NCBI GenBank assembly: GCA_022829145.1
Contig: CM040762.1
Location: 25,538,436 to 25,602,435 of the forward strand
Source of the DNA: Albula goreensis
Taxonomy: Eukaryota; Chordata; Actinopteri; Albuliformes; Albulidae
Reading direction: 5' to 3'
DNA length: 64,000 bases
Under the pieces are notes generated by a model, which saw nothing but the letters and a program-made list of their open reading frames with translations, did no database searches and was not told where the DNA came from. Positions 53,935-64,000 of this stretch are shown piece after piece. Numbering within the stretch: position 1 is the first letter of the stretch; each line of letters starts with the position of its first letter. The position numbers and the translations under genes are program-made.

Positions 53935-55815
53935 CGGCAGAGCCAGGGAGTAGGGTATGGCACATTCTCCTGTCTGCTCCATCTACGCCACCTTCATGGA
54001 AGAGATGAAGTGGGTGTTCGACCGCTCCCGGTCATGGACGCGAGGCGGTCCAAGAGCTGCTCCAGATCCGACGGGAGAGTGGTACAGTTCCTGACTATGC
54101 CATTGACCTCCGCACCCTGGAAGCCACCGCAGAACCAGGAGGCCCAGTATGACGCATTCCTCCACAGTCTCTCTGATGAGCTCATCACCCGTGATCTTCC
54201 AGCTGGCTTTGATGCACTGGTGGAGATAGCCGCACAGGTTGACCATCGCCTGTCCATCCATCGTCGAGAGAGTTTGGAGATGAGGCATTTGTTTTGGAGG
54301 TTAGCGGGGGACTCATCCGTGTTATCGTATGCTTCTGCCCAGTCACCCCGGGAACCTGCACACTTGCCTTGTTTCCCTGAACCCATGCAGATCGACTGCA
54401 CCCAACTGACCCCTGGGGAACGCCAGCTCAGAATCAAGAACTTCTCCTGCCAAGAACAACCGTGGAAATCCAGGCCAATGCTCACCAGTAGCCAGGGATT
54501 CTCTTCTTCAGTCCCCTAATGCCTGTTCTCTGCTGCCTGCTTCTCCTTATTGACAATCAGCTTCAGGCGGTCTCTGTCTTGGTTGATTTCGGTACCGATG
54601 GGAACTTCATGGTCACAGAGCTCGTTGCCCAGCTCCACATGCCTCGTATTCCTCTCTAGGAGCCCCTAGAGGCGCTCATCATAACCGGTGCCCTGTTGAT
54701 CCGCATCACTCACATTACACCACAGGTCTCCTGTTATCCGGTGACCACAGAGAGGAGATTGTACTATACATTATTGACACTCCTCTAGCACCTGTTGTTT
54801 TGGGACACCCCTGGTTAACTAAACATAATCCATGGGTGCGCTGGGCCAACAACCGGATCCTGGAGCGGAGCCCTTTCTGTCAGTCTAACTGCCTCCATGA
54901 TGCTCAGGTTCCTGTTTCCCCAGCCGGCTCACAGGATGCTCGGGACCTCACAGCTGTTCCTCCCAAACACCTGGACCTGAGGGAGGTATTTAGTTAGTCC
55001 CATGCCACCTCTCTGCCTCCTAATCGCCCCTACGACTGTGCCATAGAGCTCCTGCCAGGCACTTTGCCGCCCAGGGGATGCCTGTTTTCTCTCTCTTGCC
55101 CTGAAGCAGAGGCCATGAATAAGTACATCCAGGAGTAATTGGTCACAGGCCCCCCCTCGTCACTGGCCGGAGCTGGGTTCTTTTTTGTGGGCAAGAAGGA
55201 TGGCAGCCTCAGCCCCTGTATTGACTACCAGGGACTCAATGCCATCACGATAAAGAATCGCTACCCACTTCCACTCATGTCTCCTGCCTTGGAGTCTCTG
55301 CATGATCTTCTCCATGCTCAATCCCTGCAATGTCTACCACCTGGTCCACAACCGAGAAGGGGATGAATGCAAGACTGCCTTTAACACACCTATGTATGTG
55401 TTCTCCCGGTCCCCTGCTGAACATACTCACCATGTCCATTGTGTGTTCCAAGGGCTCCTTGAGAACCAACTATTCATTAAAGCCAAGAAATGCCCAGCAA
55501 GAGGTTCACCTGGTAGCACGTCCGGCTGTCCACCCTTCCCCTCAGGGTTGAGTCCCGCAAGTTGGCTCCGCGATTCATCGGACCCTTCCCCATCGCCATG
55601 GTGATCAGTCCTGCTGCAATCTGGCTCCAACTCCTCCCCCCACCTTCCATGTCAGGATCAAGCCAGTCACCCATAGCCCCCTTTGCCATCCTCCCAACAG
55701 CCCCCCTCCCCCTTGTTTCATCGAGGCGTACACTGTGCGCCACCTGCTGGGGGTTCAGCATCGGGGCGCAGTCTCCAGTGCCTGTGTATGGGCCTGAGCA
55801 TTCAATGTACCTTAA
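53935..55815 (+). mobile_element. decayed Ty3/Gypsy LTR retrotransposon (gag-pol remnant)
   Basis: Four blocks occur in order. The first is a gag segment (about 53,990-54,300), where FMEEMKWVFD, VPDYAIDLRTLE and ITRDLPAGFDALVEIAAQVD sit in different frames. The second is a protease-like segment (about 54,560-54,890), where the active-site triad reads DFG instead of D-S/T-G, followed by LGHPWL. The third is a reverse-transcriptase segment (about 55,050-55,500) with [32 protein letters not shown]. The fourth is an integrase C-terminal segment (about 55,530-55,800) with [11 protein letters not shown] and a chromodomain-like end. The RT YxDD box and the integrase core are deleted, and several stops and frameshifts are present. 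No LTRs were found at either end. The element is dead. Confidence 0.88.
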
Positions 55816-58800
55816 TTAACATGTGCCTTAAATAATATTACCTTATTTTGTTGATATTCCACTTATAATTTGTCAAAATAAGAGATGTGGTAATATGTCC
55901 TTTACTGTATTACTATTTGGTGGACAAACTTCTTTGTTACTGTAAATTAATTATATCAATATTTATTTTACCGTTTATATTTGTAATTATTTCAGAACCA
56001 AACTCAATAAAAGCCATTTGAGTAGAAGATTTTTGTGTTAGACAGCCCCTCCAATAGAACGCTTTAAATAAAATTTTCAGTTTTGATTGGCCGAGTCTCC
56101 CAAAACAGCTGCTTTCTCATAACCCATCATATTCAACTCTTGAGATATAAAACTCATTATTGGCAACTTCAGTATTATGTTAATCATTTATAGATCCTAA
56201 TATTTAAGTTCAGTGCTCGGTGGAAATGGGCTTTCTGTCATTGTTAAATTTGTTAATTCAAGTATTATGCATAGTGAAAGCATTTTTTTACTTTCTGAAA
56301 AGACTTTCTTAAAAGTTCTTTAAAAATTTGAGAAAGGCTAATCAATCATGATTCTGGAAATAATATCAGAAAATCTAAAAAATAATACAGAGACTGTATC
56401 CATAAAATGGTGAAATGTTCCTCTCTGCTTGAAAAAGACTGCATCTGATATAAAAACAGGGAAACGGAAGAAGAAATAGCTTGCATTGTGCTTGACATTA
56501 TGGATATATTTCCATTGAGCATTTCCGCAATCGATATTACCAATGGATAATGTTCGCATAGAACCTTCCGAAATGAACTGAGAAAATGCTTGATATCTCT
56601 GTTGATAATATTAGCAGCGCTAATGACTTTAGCAATAAAAAGTGTAATCTAAATGGTCATATTTTATGAACAGCTATTAACCAAAAAACCCTAATGCACA
56701 TAATGTTGAATTTTAGGAGCCCAGCGGATAAACCCAGAAAGTAAGCAGGAGATCTGAGATGCCGACAGGAAGAACGCAGAGGAAGAGTCAAGCATAGGAG
56801 GACAAGCAAATTGTAAAATTTGAGTAAAATCCAAAGTAAATCCGTTTTCCGTTCATTTGACCGGCCTGCTCCCTTATCAGTGCAAACAAACCCTGCAGAG
56901 CCAATGACAGACGGCCTCTATCAGTCACTCCTGGCCCCTGATACGGCTCCAGCTCTGTCGGGTCCCCCATGGCCAGCCCCACAGTGTGTTGTCTTAACGC
57001 AGACTGGCAGATGCTGACCCAAGCGTGAAATAATTCCTCCCCGACACTGAACCCTCCTGCCGCCCGCCCGGGCCCCCGGGCCCCCTGGGGCCCCCTCAGC
57101 TTGTTAAGTGTCCGTCCATTCTGATTATATGCAAAGCGGGCCCGCGTGTTTGTGTCACGAGTTGATGGCCGGTGTCAGCGGTGAACGGCATGCACCGTGA
57201 CCCAGGGACACTCGCTGAATGAAAAACACGCCCCCTGGAGCTCCGAATCAGGGAGGGAAATGAACTGAGACCAACAGTACAGACCGAGGTATCTGGAAAT
57301 GGCCAAAAGCAATGCTCGAACTTGTGAGATTTTCATCAAGGATGATAGGGGATTTGATAGGTACTTATAAGATTGTGTCAAGCATTCTTAAAAAACTGAT
57401 TTATTGTTTTGTTTTTATACACCGTGAAATAAAAATGTTCTTGCACACACTGGCAAGAATCAAGCCACATGGGTTGTACTTATATATCAGCACAACATTA
57501 GACAACATATTTATAAGCTCACAGTTAAAATTGGCACTGCTTAACATTATCACTTGCGGCTTTGTCTGTATTATTATGACTGATTCAGTAAAGGATGGGA
57601 AGGAGCAGTGGAAGTCAACTCTTTTAGCTGTTGCTAACCTTATTATTGTCATATGAAAACTCTTTTCTGTGGGGGCCTGCAGTTATTTTTCACTGCTTAC
57701 TTTAACCTCTAGCATTTGCTGATAATTTTGCAATTATCGGCATCTGTTACATCTTAGCTCTTTTGCATTGGATTATTTTACCAAGAGTAGCCACAATGAA
57801 TCTCAAATCATATTGTAAATGGTTTCGGGCAACCAGGGGGTGGGGGAGTGGTCTTTCCTTTTTTGTCCTTGCTAATCCATAGTAATGCACATTGTGAAGA
57901 GTGAATACTTATACCTGGCTAGCTACTTACATACAGCAGATAGGTTTGTATACCTCTCTGCCTGTTATGCTGAGTGACAGGTTGAAACATTATAACAGCA
58001 GACAAGTTCAAAGATAAAACAAGGAACGTGCTAACAGTATCAAACTGTAACAGAAAGAAAAGTGGGAGCGGGAGATAATGAGAGAGAGGCTGTGCTGAGC
58101 CTAAATATGCAAACTCATATTACTGATATATAAATGCTATATTTTTATTTTACAATGGCAAAGTTGAAAAAGTAAGGGACAGCTCAAGGATTCTCACCCC
58201 TGTTGTGCTAAAACCCTCCCCCTGTGCCGGGTGGTGTTGCAATTGTCAATGTCTAGCCAACTGAACTATCAAGCCAACTGAACTACAAACATATAAATTA
58301 CTGCATCCCAAAACTTCCCAAAGCAGTTTCTGAGACACTTATATCAAAAATGGCATTGTCTCACTTACCTAGCTCAAAACAATCACTCACCATGTTGGGC
58401 TCAGCCAATTATGATTGGACAGAAGTAGTAGTGTGGGCGGGACTCCTGTAAGAAGTGAAAATACAGGGCCAGAAAATTCTCTGGTTGTTCCTCTGTAATA
58501 AATGCACAGACGAGCCACATTTTCATGGTTCATAATTACACAGAAAACATAAAAAAGTCTCTTGCGCTAAAAAGCTGGTAAGATTCCTTAGGTCATTAAA
58601 AATAAAAAAGATTAAAATTATTCAAATGAGACAGGCCACTGAGGCACAGTGTGAAGTTCCTCCGCAGCCATGGTAACCAAATGCGGACAAAGCAACTCCA
58701 AAGTTTTGACTGGTTTTACTTTTTATTCAAGCATTCTCTCACTCTCTCTCTGGATGACTCTATGTAGGTAAACCGCATACTGTACAGACTGTGCTTGATG

Positions 58801-61800
58801 ATTCAAACTTCTCCCTTGATGCTGAGGGAACCAAGAAAATCTTAATTAGAAAGGACAGTGGCTTCAAAGTATGGATACAGTAAACAATGAAAACATATAC
58901 AACAGTGGTTCTGAAAAAACCTTCTAAAATTTCATTTTTATTAAAGCTCAAAATTATTAACATCCGCCAATGTTATTACTTTGTATTTTGCTCGGTGGGA
59001 ATACAAAGATGGTGGGATAGTGGTGATAACCGTTGCAGCAAAACAAATAAACCGCAGAAAAAGGGAGGCCATTCAGATGGCAGATCCATGGGTTTCCATA
59101 AGAAACTCATCGGTAAAAGCGTGCAACAATTAACCATCAAGCTGGTTATGAAATTCAACGGCCAATGTGAATGTCTAATGGTCGAACATCTATGATTTAC
59201 AGTACTTCTGTCATCCAGTTTCAGTTCCATAATAATATCAAGCAAATGTTGCTGTAGACATAACTACAGGTGGTACAAAATACAAGGTAATTATCACAAA
59301 TTTATTTGTTCCCCCACCTTGAAGAGGTAAATGGTGCTAGTCTTTCAAGTCATGTGTCAAACGACCATTCAGGTTCTTCATTACAAATTACTGCAGTCTT
59401 CTCAGTTATTTGTTTATATGCCACACAATCAAGCTCGAGAGGAAAATGACATTTTAAAGTTTATGTCCGTTGACCCTCATTACACTATGTCACGCGTAAT
59501 TTAGTGCATGATTTGTCAATAAATATGCACCAAGAACACATGAAATATTTTTAGGAGGTGACAAATCTTGTTTTACAACAAGCTACTTGCACCGATGTAC
59601 TGATAAATATTTTAAGGCGAAAAAAACAGACAAGCTGTTCACAGCACGAGTACATAAATAACTCAAAGGGCAGGTGTAAATGTCACACATTGAATTAATG
59701 TCTAAAATTTGCCACTGAGGAGTTATTTGTCACGTGTAAATACAGTGTCTCTGCTTGAATGAATTTCTGATTGACTGCCCCTGCCAAACATTTACTCTTC
59801 AGACTATTTTCATTCTTCAGGTATACTATCAGTTGATTTGATCATTTCTTTGATTTTTTCTTCATGTACTGTAAATATGCAGTCCAGATTAAATTCTCCA
59901 AGACTTTAATCTAATCTCAGAAGACTACAAGACTACATCCTGTTATTCGCTGCACGATTTAGATTAGATGTTAGACTTTATATGCATGTTCAAAATCGGG
60001 AAACTGCATTACACATTTGAAATGTGAATTATGCTAGTGGAATACACCTTTCGGATTACCGTTGTTTCCGGAGATATGAGTTATGGATAACTGAAATTCT
60101 ACAGTGGGTTTGTGAAAAACCATGCCCAATGCAATTTCATGGGCTTGCTGTGGTTATGTTGTTGTGTAACTTTTTCCCTATAACCAATAAAAATACAAAC
60201 TCAGGGAGGGCTAGGACCTGCCTTTCTAAATTTGAGTGGAGGTGACGTGGCCTCAATTGTTCAGAGATTTGGATACTCAAATGGGACTTCACGTGTTTTC
60301 TCTTTTTCTGCGAGGACATGAATAATTGGGAGTTTGATGGAATTTAAATTGGGGAGCGCTGTCTTCCTGCCGTTATCTTTATTGTCTCAACTTGCTAATG
60401 GAAAGATGAAATTGCAAGCATTCTGGCATGAGAATCCATGCTAAATAATTCCATTTGCCTCTGCTACTGAAAAAAACCAACCTTCACAGGATAGGCTGGA
60501 TCAGGCTCACCCAGATAAAAAAACATATTGCACGAAAGTGGCAAATACTAATGCAAAATAAATGCATTGAATAAAATATGTGGTCCCTGCCAGGCCTTGC
60601 AAAATAAATTTATTGTGGCAGAGATGGAAGATGGTATTCATTTGATGAGGTGAGATCTTATGACATCCCATGCTGCACTGAGAGGTGTTCAACATTTCAA
60701 ATGCATCCTCTCCTTTTCCTACCATGTTTGCTCAAAAAGAGGGCACACAAATTCATCCACACATGTGACCTCTACATTATTTAAATCCGGGCATTGTTGT
60801 TGTGGAGTCGGTTATGCCTCCTTCTGTATTGTACTTAGTTTGGCCAACTTTGATTCTCCTCTGTCTGTTTGTAGTGTAGTTTTTTCCAGAAATATCATGA
60901 GATGTTTCACGATATGCGGCAGAAAGGTGTGACTTGTTCGCCTGTCCAAACTAACAACAAAATTCCAATGATGCCATTTATTATCTAGACAGGGAAAGGT
61001 GATAATATCTGGTTGGTAAGGTACTGAGAACCCTGATACCACAAACCCATAGCATGTCCAGGTTTTTTTCCAATTCAGCTTTAATTTGAATAATGATATG
61101 ATGAGCTATTTGATTGGTTGAATCAGGTGTGGGGTTGGAATAAAAACCTGCACACCCTATGGTTCCATACCACTGACTAACTAGGATCAGGACAAACAAA
61201 AGTGAGGCCCTGATCCATCGTGACTTTGAAGAATCAAATTGAGCATGTGTTTTTAAAACAAATTTGTCTCGGTTTCATTGGCTGTTAAGTAAAAATGCTA
61301 CGCTTGCACATTCTTGTGGTTGCATAGATTGAATGTGGATCTATTTGGATATTTTAACATGCAGCAACAGAAGCCAGGGCACTCGCAGGGAGATAATTGA
61401 TTTTATATGCCTACCCAAGCTCACGTTTTACATATATAATTAGTTTAACGGAAATTATTGAGTAGGAAAGCCGTACAATGAGGAGGACACACACTAAAAA
61501 TGTACTTTCATCAGTATTTTCTCTGGTAAGTTATTGATATCTGCGATACAGAGTAACCAAACTGAGATTAGCTTTATTTTGTCTTTAAAACTGAGTTATA
61601 AATTTAAGAAAATGTTATGCTTTTTTCTGTTTTTAATTATTATGTACACCCAGTGTCTTTTAATGGCAGGGAGCCATGAAGTCACTAAGAATTGTACATT
61701 TTACAAAAGCAGTACATGTGAACACCAACTTCTCCTACAAAATGAAGGAAAATACCAATGCAGTTAAACTGATTATGTGCGTTTACACATTCCCTCATTG

Positions 61801-62749
61801 ACATCCTCAGTCCCTTGATCAAAAAACTCATAAAAACTGCCAGCCTTAATGCGTAAGCAGTGGTGCAGGAAAAGTAGTACCTTAAAATGCTGATCTCAGG
61901 ACCCTGAGTGTCTTGATGCAAAACCATTACCCATAATTCCACAGTAACCAATCTGCTGAGAAAAACAAATGACCAGTGGTAAAGTATAATTAATCTCCAT
62001 GCTGTCCTTGACATCCTATTTGTCCTTGATGATCCAATGCAGTAAATTGTGTCCTCAGTCATAATACATTTTCTTTTTATGATGCCAGTATGTTGCAGCT
62101 CTGAAACATTACAGTAGTCGATGGAGGCTCCCTAAGACTCAAAAATATTCCCTCACAAACGGTAATGAAATCAAGGTAAAACCAAGCGCTCCTGCAGGTG
62201 TAGTCAATAACTATGCACTGCACTTCTGTTTCTTTGCTGTATGTGTAAGGAAAGCTATAATAATGGTCTTTCAGTGAACTGTTGGTTTTAATGCCATAGA
62301 AGTCTTCACTGCTGACCTTTTTGAGAACCAAAATGCTACATTTAGCCTAATAATATATATTATTAACACATAAATGGCACACTTTCAGGCTAATAATTTC
62401 AAGACTGCTTAAAACAGAGAGAAACTCTAGAAACTGGAGGTATTTGATCCAATCCAAACATAAGTGGCCATGGAGCTGGGAAGCCTTTAACTGCCTTTGG
62501 CTTGAATCAGCATAACTGGATATGTTGTTTACCTCAAACATCCTGGAGTCACATCCTCTGCTTGTGATGCTTTCCCAGAATCAGCATTTTAGAGGTCCAA
62601 GATCTGCAGGCGCTGGGAGCTTATTGCTTTTCTAGGATTCTTTTTTCCAATCCTTTAACCATTATGGTCCTTTCGCCGTACGTCTGAAGCTTACCTCACT
62701 TGCTGGGCTTGTTTGAATGGATGAAATCTTGAGTCTGTTAGAATATTGT
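55816..62749. other. intergenic, no gene seen
   Basis: No exon recognised. A GC-rich patch with gcccgggcccccgggccccc lies at 57,060-57,100. A unique TAAT-rich segment lies at 60,250-60,470. Otherwise AT-rich sequence without clear repeats. Confidence 0.5.
60250..60470. promoter_or_regulatory. candidate conserved non-coding element
   Basis: Contains gacatgaataattgggagtt, tgccgttatctttattgtct and gctaaataattccatttgcc, a dense mix of homeodomain (AATAATT), GATA-like (TTATCTT) and SOX-like (TTATTGT) words. No coding frame. Inference only. Confidence 0.22.
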
Positions 62750-62754
62750 GAAGC

Positions 62755-63030
62755 ACATCTGTGGCAGCAAATAATGTCATAACTACCGTTAATGTAATAA
62801 CTGCCGATAACATAATAATTTTTCCATTCTTAATGTAATAAAAGTTGATAAATGTAATAACTGACCAATAATGGAATAAAATTTCTGAACCAATACCGTA
62901 GCAACTTTTTGCCCATACTGTCATAAGGTATTATATTATTGACTGGATATTACATTATTAGCTGAGTTTAAAAAAAAATCATTAAAAATGTAATAATTTG
63001 AGCCAATAATGTAATAATATACTTATATTA
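62755..63030. repeat. array of atgtaataa-type words, probably an old MITE
   Basis: Words such as ttaatgtaataactg, ccaataatggaataa, aaaatgtaataatttgagcc and aataatgtaataat recur on both sides of a centre that carries the reverse form (ttatattattgactggatat tacattatt). This gives an inverted-repeat-like layout of about 280 bases. Confidence 0.5.
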
Positions 63031-63145
63031 CTATGTATAAGTTTTATTTATTATCAAGTGTCAGACTTCCATGACATTTACCCTTACTGTTGCTTCTTTC
63101 AAATAGCTGCTCAAAAACCTGACCAATCCTGACCCCTGAATCTTA

Positions 63146-63146
<1 letters not shown>

Positions 63147-63222
<76 letters not shown>
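63147..63222. repeat. (AC)38 microsatellite
   Basis: Uninterrupted ac dinucleotides for 76 bases. Confidence 0.98.
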
Positions 63223-63224
<2 letters not shown>

Positions 63225-63953
63225 TTATTTGTTTGTGTAACTTGATGGTTAGAATTATCTCCAGCCCTGCCTACTACTCCTTAGCCATTTGAGTACCAAA
63301 TGAAGTGGGAGCACACAATTACTCTTATGTTGTTTAATATCAAATCTACACCTCTTTGAAGATGCTGTGTTCTCAGATAAAAAAGACAACCACTTCTTTC
63401 CATGAAAAATATAATCTTTACTCAAGTGTATTTAAATAACTTCTTCAACCAAACTGGCACTATTATCTCTTGTGCTCAACTTTCAACTTCTTAATGCAAA
63501 AATTCTAAATTGTAAAATATAGTATATGACATGACTTACAAAGATAACTTTGGTAACACATCTTTCAGTTATATAATGGTAATAAAGATGGTTTATGGTC
63601 CCTTTTTTTAAAAGAACTTAACATTCTCTTGATACTGTACTGATCTGACAAAATGGGGGTGAGGTGTTGGAGGTAAAGTTCAATCTAAAATGAAAAGTAA
63701 CTTCCACTCATTTACATATATAAAAAAGAACTCAAGAGAATCAAAATGAAAATATAGCAGCAAGCAGCGATGAGAAGGCCAAGCAATCCAGCAGGGCAGA
63801 GTTGCCATGGCAACTTGATCTGATCATGTTAAAAGCATAGCTGTAAGCACTGATTGGAAGTTTTATGTCAGTTGACCAACGATTGGGTGCAACTGAGATA
63901 TGAGCTCACGCCCTGTTTGTTGTTTGCCTTTGATTTGGCCAATTTGGCAGCTG

Positions 63954-64000
63954 CATCAATTAGGTTGACATGACAGGTTGTCATATCAACCTAATTGATG
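63954..64000. repeat. 22-bp inverted repeat at the window edge
   Basis: Left arm catcaattaggttgacatga ca (63,954-63,975), 3-base loop, and right arm ending tcaacctaattgatg at 64,000. There is one mismatch in 22 pairs. It may be longer, since the window ends at the last paired base. Confidence 0.9.

Noticed and set aside
54010-54519. Host gene candidate, 169 codons
   Set aside because: The ITRDLPAGFDALVEIA block is Gypsy gag, in one of several frames, with protease, RT and integrase pieces downstream.
27621-64000. hs3st2 or another neighbouring gene expected near usp31
   Set aside because: I looked for heparan-sulfate sulfotransferase motifs and other recognisable exons in all listed frames and found none; the gene, if adjacent, is outside the window.
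1-64000. CRISPR arrays, prophage, operons or defence systems
   Set aside because: Repeats present are eukaryotic minisatellites and transposons. Gene structure is spliced, and no bacterial coding density is seen.

Overview
This window is nuclear DNA from a vertebrate, almost certainly a ray-finned fish. The evidence is a spliced gene with GT-AG introns, fish-type tRNA- and 5S-derived SINEs, a decayed fish Ty3/Gypsy element, dense CA/GT and tetranucleotide microsatellites, and long AT-rich non-coding stretches. No prokaryotic, CRISPR or phage features are present.

Left part (1-27,620, + strand): one gene fills this half, usp31, encoding ubiquitin-specific peptidase 31. Fifteen exons are visible, from 357-487 to 21,352-22,871. 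I number them 2-16 because the Cys-box exon (exon 1, with promoter and N-terminus) must lie upstream of base 1. The exons encode the rest of the USP catalytic fold. They include the QHDAQEF box, two CPHC zinc-finger knuckles, an inserted ubiquitin-like stretch, the LPDILILHLK box, the catalytic GGHYT histidine box and the DDS aspartate box. The last exon is 1.5 kb and encodes a Ser/Lys/Arg-rich tail of 506 residues. A 3' UTR of about 4.7 kb ends at a good AATAAA near 27,594. Assembled, exons 2-16 give about 1,122 residues, as expected for USP31 without exon 1. Exons 5 and 12 are each one base short of an open frame, and exon 2 probably is too. Each deficit lies at a short homopolymer or doublet. 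Consensus error is the simplest explanation, but it needs checking.

USP31 introns: they hold SINE fragments, a 43-bp minisatellite that grew out of an interspersed repeat (intron 2), a 40-42-bp minisatellite running into the splice acceptor of exon 11 (intron 10), GT-rich tracts (intron 9) and a 5S-rRNA-derived SINE (intron 7).

Right part (27,621-64,000): I recognise no convincing cellular gene here; it looks like a gene desert. It holds SINEs, MITE-like elements (one of 507 bp with polypurine blocks), a long (GT)n tract, a tandem array with exact 55- and 76-bp registers (44,208-45,090), a strong 38-bp inverted repeat (48,371-48,459), a broken Gypsy gag-pol remnant (53,935-55,815), an (AC)38 microsatellite and a 22-bp inverted repeat at the right edge. 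Several unique segments with moderate CpG and homeobox/SOX/POU-like motifs look like candidate conserved non-coding elements. From memory, mammalian USP31 and HS3ST2 face each other 3'-to-3' across a gene-poor interval, and this desert may correspond to it. No clearly new biological system was found. The best leads are the frameshift pattern, the origins of the minisatellites, and the fold-back repeats.
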